From the NCBI RefSeq assembly GCF_020439865.1, contig NZ_JAGRPF010000102.1, positions 1-64,000 of the forward strand: a stretch of DNA of 64,000 nucleotides. Reading direction: 5' to 3'. Shown here piece after piece: positions 16,634 through 25,935 of this stretch. The notes beneath the pieces are model-generated. The model worked only from the letters and a program-made list of their open reading frames with translations, was not told the DNA's origin and ran no database searches. How positions within the stretch are numbered: the first letter of the stretch is position 1; each line of letters begins with the position of its first letter. A program made the position numbers and the translations under genes. Source of the DNA: Prosthecobacter sp. (GTDB taxonomy: Bacteria; Verrucomicrobiota; Verrucomicrobiia; Verrucomicrobiales; Verrucomicrobiaceae).

Positions 16634-16917
16634 CAGGTCGAAAGACCGGAGCGACCGCAGCGCCAAAACTTCCCTTTGCCTTCAGGGCAGGCCGCGCTTA
16701 AACCTTGCGCTGCTCATGGGAAACCGCCCTGACATTCGCCGAATTATCCGAATTAGCTTCGGACTCACCTGCGCCTGACGCTGCCTGGAGGGTCCGTTTT
16801 CTCTTGCCCACGCTTCAAGCGCTCCCGGCAACCGGCGTCCCGGAGCTTCTGGCAAACGCCAGCCCGGACCGTTTTCTCATTGCGAACCCCTTTCAATCTC
16901 TCCATTTCCACATTCAC
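16634..16917 (+). promoter_or_regulatory. Structured leader region upstream of cimA
   Basis: A 284-bp gap with several potential stems: GGTC-GAAA-GACC (16636-16647, GNRA-type loop), CTGGC-AAAC-GCCAG (16849-16862), and a long-range pairing GGTCCG (16791-16796) with CGGACC (16865-16870). Each arm of the long-range stem is followed by the same CCGTTTTCTC stretch (16794-16803 and 16869-16878). I see no obvious T-box and no run of Ile codons for a leader peptide. Function unproven. Confidence 0.35.
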
Positions 16918-18483
16918 ATGTCTCCAGTTACCATCTATGACACCACCCTGCGTGACGGCACCCAGGGCACCGGCATCTCTTTCAGCACCCTCGACAAAAT
17001 CCGCGTCGCCGAGAAACTCGACGAATTTGGCGTGCATTACATCGAAGGCGGCTGGCCCGGGTCCAATCCCAAAGATGCCGCCTTCTTCGAAGAAGCCTCC
17101 AAGCGCTCATGGAAAAATGCGAAGATCACCGCCTTTGGGATGACACGCCGCGGCAAGATGAAGGTGGAAGACGACCCGCAGGTCCAAATGCTGCTCGACG
17201 CCAAAACTCCTGCTGTGACTGTGGTCGGCAAAACTTGGGCGCTGCATGTCACCGAGGTCTTCCAGGTCACTCTTGAGGAAAACCTGGCAATGATCGCCGA
17301 CACGGTGGCTTACTTGAAGAAGCACGGACGCGAGGTGCTCTACGATGCGGAACACTTTTTCGACAGCTTCAAAGACGACCCAGAATACTCGCTCAAGACC
17401 ATCAAGGCCGCGTCTGACGCCGGCGCGGATCTGGTGGTGCTTTGCGAGACAAACGGCGGTGCGCTGCCGGAATTCGTCGAAGAGGTCACCCGCAAGGCGA
17501 TCGCTCATCTCGGCAAACCCGTGGGCATCCACACGCATAACGATGGTGGCGTCGGTGTGGCCAATGCATTGGCCGCCGTGCGGGCAGGAGCCTGCCAGGT
17601 GCAAGGCACCATCAACGGCTACGGCGAGCGTGTTGGAAACTGCAACCTCGTCACCGTGATGCCGAATTTGCAGATCAAGATGGGCATCCCACTCGGCATC
17701 GACCTCACGCGCCTGCGTGATCTCGCACATTTCGTCGACGAACTCGCCAACGTGACGCATGACATCCGTGCACCCTACGTCGGGCTTGCCGCGTTCACGC
17801 ACAAAGGCGGCCTTCATGTGCATGCGGTGCAGAAGCTCTCCCGCACCTATGAACACATCGATCCGGCACTCGTCGGAAACGAACGCATCATCACCATCTC
17901 CGACATGTCCGGCCAGTCGAACGTGCTCGTGAAGGCTGAGGGCATGGGCTTCAGGTTCGCCAAAGGCGCTCCCGAGGTGCAGAATATCCTTTCTGAGGTC
18001 AAAAGGCTCGAAAGCGAAGGCTACGAGTTCGAGGCCGCCGAGGCTTCGTTCGAAATGCTTATCCGCAAGCAACTCGGTCAATACACCCCCTTCTTCAATC
18101 TCATCGAATACCACTCGACCCACCGCTTCCACGGCGGTGAGCACGGTTTCGAGACCTGCGAGGCCACCATCAAGATCGAGGTGGGCAGCGACCGAGTTTA
18201 TACCGTCGATGAAGGCGACGGACCGGTGAACGCGCTCGACAATGCGTTGCGCAAGGCCCTTCTTCCCTTCTTCCCTGCGCTCAAGGACATGCGCCTCGCC
18301 GACTACAAGGTTCGCATCATTGACGGTGGCACAGGTACCGCAGCAAAGACACGCGTGCTGATCACCAGCACCGACGGCGAGGACGACTGGAGCACCGTGG
18401 GAGTGAGCTGCAACATCATCGACGCAAGCTGGAAGGCCCTTGTCGATGGCATCGAGTACTTCCTGCTCAAACGCGCCGCTTAA
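16918..18483 (+). CDS. cimA: (R)-citramalate synthase
   Basis: The frame is open from 16705, but the family start is the ATG at 16918 (MSPVTIYDTTLRDGTQG), giving 521 residues, the usual size. It is a DRE-TIM metallolyase of the isopropylmalate synthase family: YDTTLRDG near the N-terminus, metal-binding HTHNDGGVGVANALAAV and NGYGERVGNCNL, then a C-terminal LeuA-type allosteric dimer domain (about 400-515). Length and the TTLRDGTQGTG/GWPGSNPKD signature fit CimA rather than LeuA. It condenses pyruvate and acetyl-CoA to citramalate, the threonine-independent route to 2-oxobutyrate and isoleucine. Its stop overlaps the convergent pseudouridine synthase stop. Confidence 0.9.
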   Translation: MSPVTIYDTTLRDGTQGTGISFSTLDKIRVAEKLDEFGVHYIEGGWPGSNPKDAAFFEEASKRSWKNAKITAFGMTRRGKMKVEDDPQVQMLLDAKTPAVTVVGKTWALHVTEVFQVTLEENLAMIADTVAYLKKHGREVLYDAEHFFDSFKDDPEYSLKTIKAASDAGADLVVLCETNGGALPEFVEEVTRKAIAHLGKPVGIHTHNDGGVGVANALAAVRAGACQVQGTINGYGERVGNCNLVTVMPNLQIKMGIPLGIDLTRLRDLAHFVDELANVTHDIRAPYVGLAAFTHKGGLHVHAVQKLSRTYEHIDPALVGNERIITISDMSGQSNVLVKAEGMGFRFAKGAPEVQNILSEVKRLESEGYEFEAAEASFEMLIRKQLGQYTPFFNLIEYHSTHRFHGGEHGFETCEATIKIEVGSDRVYTVDEGDGPVNALDNALRKALLPFFPALKDMRLADYKVRIIDGGTGTAAKTRVLITSTDGEDDWSTVGVSCNIIDASWKALVDGIEYFLLKRAA

Positions 18484-19220
18484 GGCGCCTTCAGCCCAGC
18501 TGCCTCCAGCACGGCAATCAAGTCGGGAGGCGGCGGTGCTTTCACGCTCAGCATCTGGCCTGAGGCCGGATGTTTGAGCCGCAGTTCGTGTGCATGGAGG
18601 AAGAGCCTCTTCGCTCCCAGGCTCTGACGCAGCTTGCGATTGAGGTCGAAGGATCCGTAAACGTCGTCTCCGACAAGCGGGAGACGGCGTGAGGCAGCCT
18701 GAACGCGGATCTGATGGGTTTTGCCTGTGATAAGCTCGATTTGAACGAGTGAGAGGCGATGAACTGCGGAATGCTCGATCAAACGGTAGTGAGCCTCGGC
18801 ATTGGGACGCGGACCATGCCGCACACTGGTGCGCACCTGATGGCGTTCGTGTGATGTGATGAGGTGGTCCAGCCAAACTCCCTCGCTCTTCAGCCCGCCG
18901 CCAATGCAAAGCGCCAGATAAGTTTTCCGCACCTGCTCGGCCTCAAATGACTCACGGCAAGCCGCCGCCGTCCTCTCATCCTTGGCTCCGAGCAAAACGC
19001 CCGAAGTGTCCTGATCGAGACGGTGGATCAGCCACACGTTGCCTCCGGGCGTTTTGAAGGAGCGCCGATCATGATCATAGCTTCCTTCAAATGCAGCCAT
19101 CTGCGGCTTTCCCGCCTTTGAATTCGGATGCGAAAGCACGCCGTGAGGCTTGTTCACCACGATGAGAAAACGATCCTCATGAAGGACTTCACAATGGGTC
19201 ATGGCGGAGGCGGAAATCAT
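18480..19220 (-). CDS. RluA-family RNA pseudouridine synthase
   Basis: A 246-residue pseudouridine synthase lacking an S4 domain. The catalytic motif HRLDQDTSGVLL (about 66-77, catalytic Asp in RLDxxTSG), the early NKPHGVLSHP and the C-terminal TGKTHQIRVQAA are all present. It isomerises uridines in rRNA or tRNA, with target unknown. Its start overlaps the stop of the upstream reductase by ATGA, which supports the MISASAM start. Its stop overlaps that of cimA tail to tail. Confidence 0.93.
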   Translation of the reverse strand: MISASAMTHCEVLHEDRFLIVVNKPHGVLSHPNSKAGKPQMAAFEGSYDHDRRSFKTPGGNVWLIHRLDQDTSGVLLGAKDERTAAACRESFEAEQVRKTYLALCIGGGLKSEGVWLDHLITSHERHQVRTSVRHGPRPNAEAHYRLIEHSAVHRLSLVQIELITGKTHQIRVQAASRRLPLVGDDVYGSFDLNRKLRQSLGAKRLFLHAHELRLKHPASGQMLSVKAPPPPDLIAVLEAAGLKAP

Positions 19221-20101
19221 TTGGGATGATATTTCTCCACCAAATAGTCTTCCAGTGCATCATGCCAGTTTCGAATTGCCCCTCCCAGCAGGTTCTGCAG
19301 TTTCGCATGGCTCATCACAGTCATCAAAGGCCGTTGCGCTTTAAACTGCGTGAGGCTGTCGAGCTTGATCGGCTTTACTTGGGTGGTCTTCACCGGAAGG
19401 CCCAGCCTGTGAGCGATTTCCAGTGCGGCTTCCGCCCATGAATGCCAGGATGCCCTCCCCGAGTTGCAGAAATGCATGACGCCGCCTAGCCCAGCATGGT
19501 CGTCAATCAGGCGCTCAATCCAGACCGCGATGTCCGTGTTGCTGGTAGGAACGGAGACTTTGTCAGCCACAGCACTGAGTTCATCTGTCTGCAGCGCACG
19601 CTGGATGACATTGTCAGGATGGCTCGGCTTGTCTGGACCAAACAACCACGAAACGCGAGCGACGAGCGCCGAAGGACAGGCTCTGAGCACCGCCAACTCA
19701 CCCTCCCTTTTTGTGCGACCATAGACATTGATCGGAGCAGTCTCGTCCTCCTCCCGCCAAGGCTCATACTGCTGCCCGCTGAAGACGTAGTCGGTGCTGA
19801 AGTGAATCATGCGTGCGCCTCGCGCCTCACAGCACTCGGCGATAACCTTCGGCGCTGTCACATTTGCCAGACCGGCCTTTTCCGGATGAACTTCGCAGGC
19901 ATCCGGACTCGTCATCCCGGCGGCATTGAGCAGGACATCGAAGTCCTGTGCAGCCAGTCTTTCAGGAATGATCTCCGGCTTCTCAAAATCCATGTCAGCG
20001 CGCCCCCAGATGGTGGTCGAGTAGCGCGGCGAAAAGTGACGGAACAGCGCACGCCCCAGACCGCCAGTGGCGCCAAGAATGAGGATGCGAGGGGATGGCA
20101 T
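19217..20101 (-). CDS. dTDP-4-dehydrorhamnose reductase-like SDR
   Basis: The ATG at 20101 (MPSPRILILGATGGLGRALF) gives 294 residues; an upstream extension to 20140 looks non-coding. It is an extended SDR of the RmlD/RfbD superfamily: GATGGLG nucleotide-binding loop, LLNAAGMTSPDACE, FSTDYVFSGQQYEPW and the catalytic YGRTK. RfbD makes dTDP-L-rhamnose for surface polysaccharide. No other rhamnose genes are here, so it could act on another sugar or serve as a MAT2B-type protein. It heads an operon with the pseudouridine synthase and is divergent from the FAD oxidoreductase. Confidence 0.85.
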   Translation of the reverse strand: MPSPRILILGATGGLGRALFRHFSPRYSTTIWGRADMDFEKPEIIPERLAAQDFDVLLNAAGMTSPDACEVHPEKAGLANVTAPKVIAECCEARGARMIHFSTDYVFSGQQYEPWREEDETAPINVYGRTKREGELAVLRACPSALVARVSWLFGPDKPSHPDNVIQRALQTDELSAVADKVSVPTSNTDIAVWIERLIDDHAGLGGVMHFCNSGRASWHSWAEAALEIAHRLGLPVKTTQVKPIKLDSLTQFKAQRPLMTVMSHAKLQNLLGGAIRNWHDALEDYLVEKYHPK

Positions 20102-20175
20102 GAGGCATGCTTGCCACGCCTCATGCGCTTGCAAAGGCAAAAGGCATGCCCAAAGATGGGCGCACGACTGTTTGG

Positions 20176-21447
20176 ATGAGTGATACGCAGCCCAGGATTG
20201 TGATTGTCGGCGCCGGCCTTGCGGGCTTGGCGTGTGCCCGTGTACTGGCGGCTGCGGGCCGTCCGTTTACGATCCTCGAAGCTTCCAACGCTGTCGGCGG
20301 TCGTGTGCGCACCGACCTCGTCGACGGATTTTTGCTCGACCGGGGCTTCCAGGTTTTCCTCCCCGCCTACCAGGAAGCCAGGCGGGTGCTGGATTATGAA
20401 GCGCTCGACCTGCGGCCGATCTACCGCGGCGCGGACGTCTTCGTCAAAAACCGCTTTCATCGCATGGCCGACCCGTTGGCCCACCCTCTGACGGCGGCAA
20501 AAAACTTCCGGGATGAAATCGTCACCCTGCGGGACAAATGGACCATGCTTTTGCTGAGAAAAGAGGTCTTTGGCCTGCGGGCTCCACCGCGTGACGTTGC
20601 CGACATGGAGACCGACGACTACCTCCGTGACTTTGGATTCTCCGAAAGCATGATCGACCGCTTCTTCAGACCGTTTTTCGGCGGTGTGTTTTTGGAAAAA
20701 GATCTGCGCACCAGCGCACGCATGCTGCTCTTTTTGTTTTCGATGTTTGACCGGGGAAGCAGCGCACTCCCGGCACGAGGCATGCAGTCGATACCAGATC
20801 AGCTTGCGATGGCTCTGCCCCCCGGCAGCCTGCGGCTGAATGCACCCGTTTCCTCGGTGCGCGCCGGTGAGGTCACCCTGGACACCGGCGAAGTGCTGCA
20901 CGCAGATCATGTCATCGTCGCAGCAAGCGAGGAGGTGGCACGCCGTCTTCTACCGCCGACGGATGCCGCACCGCTGCTGCCCAGCCGCTCGGCCACCTGC
21001 ATGTACTTCGCCTCCAACGAGGCGCCTTCGACGGAACCGATCCTGCATTTGGACGGTGATGGGCGTGGTCCCGTGAACAACATGACCGTTCTCTCGCACA
21101 TCTCGCCATACTATGCCCCGCCCGGGCAGCATCTCATTTCAACATCCATCATCGGAGCTCCATCAAGCACCGAACTGGAGCAGGTGGTGCGCGAGCAGAT
21201 GCGAAAGTGGTTCGGTGAAGCGGCAGTCTCCCAGTGGAGGCACCTTCGCACTTATCAGATAAGGCATGCGCAGCCGGAGGGCCGACAGCTAAGGCTGGGC
21301 AGCGGCCCGCTGTCTGCCGTAATCGAGCCCGGGCTGTACCGCTGTGGTGACTGGTGTGAAGATGTCTCGATCAACGGGGCTCTTCTCAGCGGCCGTCGAT
21401 GTGGAGAGGCGGTAATGAAAGCGTTGGGAGAACCGAGCCCGGATTGA
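20176..21447 (+). CDS. FAD-dependent amine oxidase/desaturase-like protein
   Basis: The ATG at 20176 (MSDTQPRIVIVGAGLAGLAC) gives 423 residues. The dinucleotide-binding VGAGLAGLACA and NAVGGRVRTD, and the C-terminal FAD signature (LYRCGDWCEDVSINGALLSG), place it in the flavin amine oxidase/protoporphyrinogen oxidase/carotenoid desaturase superfamily. Substrate is unknown. Its last 62 bases overlap, tail to tail, the lipoprotein gene on the other strand. Confidence 0.85.
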   Translation: MSDTQPRIVIVGAGLAGLACARVLAAAGRPFTILEASNAVGGRVRTDLVDGFLLDRGFQVFLPAYQEARRVLDYEALDLRPIYRGADVFVKNRFHRMADPLAHPLTAAKNFRDEIVTLRDKWTMLLLRKEVFGLRAPPRDVADMETDDYLRDFGFSESMIDRFFRPFFGGVFLEKDLRTSARMLLFLFSMFDRGSSALPARGMQSIPDQLAMALPPGSLRLNAPVSSVRAGEVTLDTGEVLHADHVIVAASEEVARRLLPPTDAAPLLPSRSATCMYFASNEAPSTEPILHLDGDGRGPVNNMTVLSHISPYYAPPGQHLISTSIIGAPSSTELEQVVREQMRKWFGEAAVSQWRHLRTYQIRHAQPEGRQLRLGSGPLSAVIEPGLYRCGDWCEDVSINGALLSGRRCGEAVMKALGEPSPD

Positions 21448-21853
21448 CTGAACCCGGGTTGCCCTCCGAGGGCATCACAAAAGGATTGATCGTGGCCGGC
21501 GCATTGTTGAGGCGGACCTCCACCTTGGTGACACCGAACTTTTCCGGATTCTTTTCAGCAATCGTCCTCAGTTCCTGAGCCACGCCTTCCACGTCGCTAC
21601 GGTTCTTGAGGTCTTTGATGATCAACGTCGTGAATCCCGCTCCCGCCTGTACATCGATCTTGCTGGCAGGCACACCCATCTTCAGGTGAATCAGTTCCTC
21701 CCAAGCGCTGGCATGCCGCAAATCAGGCAGCAGGACGAGCCCGGCCTTATGCAGTCTCTCCTCCTCCTTCAAATCGCGGGCAGGAAGTTCCGGTTTGCTC
21801 TGACAGGCGACGAGACCGGCGGCGATGAGGATGAGAGCGAGTCTTGAGATCAC
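21386..21853 (-). CDS. Small lipoprotein of unknown function
   Basis: A 155-residue protein from a GTG start at 21853, overlapping the upstream stop as GTGA. The lipobox AGLVAC places the lipidated Cys at residue 17. The mature part has a helical/beta stretch (SAWEELIHLKMGVPASKIDV, then TTLIIKDLKNRSDVEGVAQE) and ends in a Ser/Pro-rich tail that overlaps the 3' end of the FAD protein gene. No family recognised. It is cotranscribed with the membrane acyltransferase upstream. Confidence 0.7.
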   Translation of the reverse strand: MISRLALILIAAGLVACQSKPELPARDLKEEERLHKAGLVLLPDLRHASAWEELIHLKMGVPASKIDVQAGAGFTTLIIKDLKNRSDVEGVAQELRTIAEKNPEKFGVTKVEVRLNNAPATINPFVMPSEGNPGSVNPGSVLPTLSLPPLHIDGR

Positions 21854-23064
21854 AGTTTGAGGAAGGCTCTTTGCTTATACAGCCACCAACAAATCAACCA
21901 AAGCACAAAAAGCACGCCGCAACGTTCGATGACAGGCGTCCAATAGGTCGGAAAGGCCGCGTCTGGGAGATGCTTGTGCAAATTATCCCGAATCCATCCG
22001 GCACACAGGCTGTGCAACAGGTAAATCGTGATGCTGTTCATGCCGACGACCACCAACGGAAACACCAACCGCCGCATGCCGACGATCTCCACCAGCCAGT
22101 AAAAGATCGAAAGCAGGATGAGCACCCAGCCACCGCTCAGGATGGCCCACGAGGGCGTCCAGATGCGCTTCACCACCGGCAGCACCGTGTACTGCTCGAA
22201 CTGAGTCCCGACCACGGGAAGCACCTTTAGATCGAGTCCCGTGCCCACCAGCACCAGCACGATGCCTGTGATCAGCAACGACAGACACCTGCGCTTTTCC
22301 GTCTGCAGGCTGCGCATGAGATAGTGGCCTGTCAATGCACCACCAAGCATCGTCGCAAGGGCAGGAACAAAGTTCAGTGTCTGGTAGCCGCCAGGGTTGT
22401 ACTCAAACGGCTTTGCCTGCGGCAGCAGGTTCAAAAACCAACGATCAAATGCTGCGGCGGCATTGGTGTGAATGTTCCAGTGAGCGGAAAATCCCGGCAG
22501 GATCGCGTGCTCGGTTCCCTTCATGCCCGCAATGGCCGCCAGATCCTGCGCCGAGGGCAGTGGATGATTGATGAAGAACCACGAGTACCCGACCAGGATC
22601 AGAATGATCCCCGACACCACGAATTCCCAGCCCAGACGCGAGAGTAGAAAAAGAAAGAAGTAACCGAGACCGATCTGTGCAAGCACATTGGTGAATAAGA
22701 ACACGGTGTGCTTGTCGCCTGCATGCGTAGCCAGCATCACCGCCAGCGCCACCAGCAGGATCGAGCGCGAGAGCGCATGCCAGGCCATGCCGAAGAACGA
22801 CTGCCCGTGCTCACGTCTCTTTGCATACGAAAGCGGCACTGCGACACCGACCATGAACATGAAACTCGGCTGGATCAGATCCCACAGCGAGCAGCCCTGC
22901 CAGGCCTGATGCTCGAACTGCGGTCGGACGAATTCCCACCACGACCCCGGATTCGCAGATGCCATCTGCACGATGCCGAAGCCCGATGAGGCCATCAGCA
23001 GCATGATGAAACCTCGAAACGCATCGAGGGACAGAAGTCGGTTGTCGGTGGTGGTTGGGTTCAT
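21850..23064 (-). CDS. DUF5009/HGSNAT-like membrane acyltransferase
   Basis: The ATG at 23064 (MNPTTTDNRLLSLDAFRGFI) gives 404 residues, with about ten hydrophobic segments. The opening 'RLLSLDAFRG' and WDLIQPSFMFMVGVAVPLS are characteristic of the heparan-alpha-glucosaminide N-acetyltransferase-like/DUF5009 family, which transfers acyl groups across the membrane to sugar amines. In PVC bacteria these proteins are common and uncharacterised. It overlaps the lipoprotein gene downstream by GTGA, suggesting a functional pair. Confidence 0.85.
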   Translation of the reverse strand: MNPTTTDNRLLSLDAFRGFIMLLMASSGFGIVQMASANPGSWWEFVRPQFEHQAWQGCSLWDLIQPSFMFMVGVAVPLSYAKRREHGQSFFGMAWHALSRSILLVALAVMLATHAGDKHTVFLFTNVLAQIGLGYFFLFLLSRLGWEFVVSGIILILVGYSWFFINHPLPSAQDLAAIAGMKGTEHAILPGFSAHWNIHTNAAAAFDRWFLNLLPQAKPFEYNPGGYQTLNFVPALATMLGGALTGHYLMRSLQTEKRRCLSLLITGIVLVLVGTGLDLKVLPVVGTQFEQYTVLPVVKRIWTPSWAILSGGWVLILLSIFYWLVEIVGMRRLVFPLVVVGMNSITIYLLHSLCAGWIRDNLHKHLPDAAFPTYWTPVIERCGVLFVLWLICWWLYKQRAFLKL

Positions 23065-23122
23065 GGCGAAAACCAGAACGCCAGTCACCGAGCCCTGCTA
23101 TCGGAGACCAGTGAGGTATTGG

Positions 23123-23569
23123 TCAGGCGGCCTTGAGCACTTCATGGGTGTGAATCGCTGGATTCACGATGTCCCGCACAAACTGCGACGGCTCGGCTCC
23201 TTCTCCGAAGACATAAACCCGGGTGCGCAGCGTGAGTTTTTGAATCTCAAACCCGGGATTCGACATGCCGCGGTAATAGTTGAGGATCATCTCCTTCTCC
23301 AAGTCCAATGCCGCACCCTTCATCCCGTATTCGAGGACGAAGGAAGCCTTTTCAAACGCGGGCTGACCGCCCACACGGGCCTCCTGGCTGATCGGATCGA
23401 TCAAAACCTTCTCAACAAAGGCCTTCAGCGCAATCTCATCCCCTTCGAACTCGATCTTATACACACGGCCTTCGCGATATTTCAGCGGCAGGGGGTGCGG
23501 AGCGTAAAGCAGCTTGTGGCAGTCACTGTCGGTGTCGAACTTGCCTAGGATTTCAAAGATTTGGGTCAT
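23123..23569 (-). CDS. Conserved hypothetical protein (148 aa)
   Basis: A soluble-looking protein with no signal peptide or transmembrane segment. It begins MTQIFEILGKFDTDSDCHKL and shows regular beta strands (GRVYKIEFEGDEIALKAFVE, ASFVLEYGMKGAALDLEKEM) with a helical C-terminus. I do not recognise the family. It is in the same direction as, and 58 bp upstream of, the acyltransferase gene, and divergent from the FHA gene (113 bp between the starts). Confidence 0.7.
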   Translation of the reverse strand: MTQIFEILGKFDTDSDCHKLLYAPHPLPLKYREGRVYKIEFEGDEIALKAFVEKVLIDPISQEARVGGQPAFEKASFVLEYGMKGAALDLEKEMILNYYRGMSNPGFEIQKLTLRTRVYVFGEGAEPSQFVRDIVNPAIHTHEVLKAA

Positions 23570-23682
23570 GGGAAATGGTTGCCAGCTTTCCTAGCGAGAA
23601 CGTCCGCCAGCGCAAGCCCGCAGCCACCTGCCGTGAAGTCCCTCTTGCCACCCCTGTCCCGGCCTGCTAGAACTTCGCCGTT

Positions 23683-24186
23683 ATGCCGCGTATTCAATTC
23701 ACCACTCCCGAAGGGGCCTCCGGCACCCTCGACCTCGACGCTGAACGCATGACCTTGGGTCGTGCTGATGACAACCAGCTCATCATCACTGATGATTCGG
23801 TTTCCAGCCATCATGGCGAGATCGCGTTCGATGGCGCCTCTTGGACGCTGACCGACCTCGGTTCCACCAATGGCACCAAGGTTGGAGGAGCCCGTGTTGA
23901 GAGCGTCGCCCTTGCCCCGGGAGCTGTTTTCCAGCTCGGCAACGTGAACTGTGTATTCGTTGGCGATGGTGAGGACGAGGCCGTTTACAGCGCCCCGACC
24001 ATGACGGTTTCCACCCCTTCCAGCGGCTACGGCAGCCATCCTTATGACAGGAGCCTGCGCAGAGGCTTCGGTCCGAAGGTGAAGGAAAAAAGTTCCGGTG
24101 GGGGCCTGCTCATCCTTCTCGGCGTTCTCGGCCTCGCGGCCTGCGGAACCGCCGCCTATTTCGCAATGCAAATGGGAGCATCTTAA
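23683..24186 (+). CDS. FHA-domain protein with C-terminal membrane anchor
   Basis: A 167-residue protein. An FHA domain occupies about 1-95, with the phosphothreonine-binding signature: GR at 26-27, the SSHH turn at 41-44 and DLGSTNGT with N63. A Ser/Gly-rich linker and one C-terminal transmembrane helix (141-163, GLLILLGVLGLAACGTAAYF) follow, so the FHA domain probably faces the cytoplasm. It reads phosphothreonine on partner proteins, implying Ser/Thr kinase signalling; no kinase is in the window. Confidence 0.88.
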   Translation: MPRIQFTTPEGASGTLDLDAERMTLGRADDNQLIITDDSVSSHHGEIAFDGASWTLTDLGSTNGTKVGGARVESVALAPGAVFQLGNVNCVFVGDGEDEAVYSAPTMTVSTPSSGYGSHPYDRSLRRGFGPKVKEKSSGGGLLILLGVLGLAACGTAAYFAMQMGAS

Positions 24187-24327
24187 GCCTGCACATCGCA
24201 CGCGTTTGCGGCCCCGGCTCCTGGTTGGAGCACGTCAGTGGTCTTCATGACTGCGACGGCACGGCTTGCGCGTCCTTAAACCACCCTCTGCGGCTCCCCC
24301 GTGCCGCCATCCCAAGAAAAAGAATCC

Positions 24328-25599
24328 ATGTCTAACACAATCATTGTAGGCGCCCAGTGGGGCGATGAAGGTAAAGGAAAAATCGTCGATTACCTCACGG
24401 AGAACACCGACGTCGTCGTGCGTGCCGCCGGTGGCAACAACGCCGGCCACACGGTCATCAGCAACGGCACGAAGTACATCCTGCACCTCATTCCCTCCGG
24501 GATCCTCTGGAAGGGCAAAATCTGCGTCATCGGCAACGGAGTCGTCATGGATCCGATCGGCCTGCTTGAGGAAATGGCCAAACTGCGCGGCCAGGGTGTC
24601 AATATCACGCCGGAAAACCTGCTCATCAGCGAGACCGCCCATCTGGTCATGCCTTACCATCGCGGCCTAGACAAGGCCCGCGAAGCCAAGCGTGGCGACA
24701 AAAAGATCGGCACCACCGGTCGTGGCATCGGCCCTGCTTATGCCGACAAGGTCGAACGCGACGGTCTCCGGACCATCCTGATGACGCAGCCTGAGATTTT
24801 CGAGGAGGAACTCCGCGACCGCCTTGCCCGCCACAACGCCACGTTTGCCGAACTCGGCGTGGACCTCGTCCCCGTCGAAGAGACCGTCAAGGTCATGCTC
24901 GAAGCGGCCAAAACGCTGGCCCCGCACATCACCAACACCACAGTGTACCTGCACGAGGCGATCAAGGCCGGCAAAAACCTCCTCTTTGAAGGCGCCCAGG
25001 GCACCTATCTCGACATCGACCACGGCACCTATCCTTTCGTCACCTCGTCGAACACCACCGCCGGTGGTGCCTGCACTGGTTCTGGCGTCCCTCCACGCAT
25101 GATCGACAAGGTCGTCGCCGTCGGTAAGGCCTACACCACCCGAGTCGGTTCCGGCCCGTTCGTCACCGAGAACGATGACATTGGCGACATGCTTCACAAC
25201 ATGGGCCGCGAGTTCGGCGCCACCACCGGTCGTGCCCGCCGCTGCGGCTGGCTGGATGCCGTCCTCGTTCGCTACGCCGTCATGCTCAACGGAGCCGACG
25301 AACTCGCCATCACCAATCTCGACGGCCTCGATGGTCTCGACACCTTGCAGATCTGCACCGCCTACAAACTGCGCGGCAAGACCTTGAACTACCCGCCGAG
25401 CACCGCCGCCGACATCGCCGCCTGTGAGCCGGTTTACGAAACCCATCAGGGCTGGAAACAGGACCTCAGCGGCATCAAAAAGTTCGCCGACCTTCCCGAA
25501 CTGGCCAAGGCCTACCTCAAGCGCCTCGAAGAGCTCACCGGAGCCCGCGTCAGCCTCGTCGGCGTCGGTCCTGACCGCGAGCAGACGCTCGTCGCCTGA
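24328..25599 (+). CDS. purA: Adenylosuccinate synthetase
   Basis: The ATG at 24328 (MSNTIIVGAQWGDEGKGKIV) with a purine-rich AAGAAAAAGAA upstream gives 423 residues. It uses GTP to join aspartate and IMP into adenylosuccinate, the first committed step to AMP. GDEGKGK (P-loop and catalytic Asp), GNNAGHTV, GTTGRGIGPAYADK, GAQGTYLDIDHGTYPFVTSS and TTGRARRCGWLDA are all family signatures. It is complete. rpsU follows 78 bp downstream. Confidence 0.98.
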   Translation: MSNTIIVGAQWGDEGKGKIVDYLTENTDVVVRAAGGNNAGHTVISNGTKYILHLIPSGILWKGKICVIGNGVVMDPIGLLEEMAKLRGQGVNITPENLLISETAHLVMPYHRGLDKAREAKRGDKKIGTTGRGIGPAYADKVERDGLRTILMTQPEIFEEELRDRLARHNATFAELGVDLVPVEETVKVMLEAAKTLAPHITNTTVYLHEAIKAGKNLLFEGAQGTYLDIDHGTYPFVTSSNTTAGGACTGSGVPPRMIDKVVAVGKAYTTRVGSGPFVTENDDIGDMLHNMGREFGATTGRARRCGWLDAVLVRYAVMLNGADELAITNLDGLDGLDTLQICTAYKLRGKTLNYPPSTAADIAACEPVYETHQGWKQDLSGIKKFADLPELAKAYLKRLEELTGARVSLVGVGPDREQTLVA

Positions 25600-25677
25600 C
25601 CCGCAAACCGCCTACATTCCATTTGACGGGAGCGTTCATTCCCCTACTCTTCCGGCCCTTTTCCCACCCACCCCGCT

Positions 25678-25911
25678 ATGACCGAAATTCAGATCCGCAA
25701 AGGCGAGCCCGTTGACCGCGCTCTTAAACGCCTCAAGACCCGCCTCGAAATGGACGGCATCCTCGAAGAAGTCCGTCGTCTTCGTGCTCATGAGACCCCG
25801 AAGGAGCGCACCAAGCGCAAAGCCCGTGCCGCCGCCAAGCGTGGCAAGATCCGTTTCCGCTTCACCCTTCCCAAAGCCCCCGGCGCTCCGGAGTCCACTC
25901 CTGCCGCTTAA
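25678..25911 (+). CDS. rpsU: 30S ribosomal protein bS21
   Basis: A 77-residue basic protein beginning MTEIQIRKGEPVDRALKRLK, with the bS21 core 'RLK..L..DGIL.E.RR...ETP.ER.KRK...A.KR'. The C-terminal tail (FTLPKAPGAPESTPAA) extends past the usual 60-70 residues and is low-complexity. It binds near the platform of the small subunit and helps mRNA binding. An intrinsic terminator follows 24 nt after the stop. Confidence 0.93.
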   Translation: MTEIQIRKGEPVDRALKRLKTRLEMDGILEEVRRLRAHETPKERTKRKARAAAKRGKIRFRFTLPKAPGAPESTPAA

Positions 25912-25935
25912 GTCGGCGCAGGGAAAAGCAGTTTC

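Noticed and set aside
17107..18909. Long minus-strand ORF (600 aa) antisense to cimA
   Set aside because: It lies opposite an intact, motif-rich CimA and crosses the pseudouridine synthase. High-GC antisense frames are often open.
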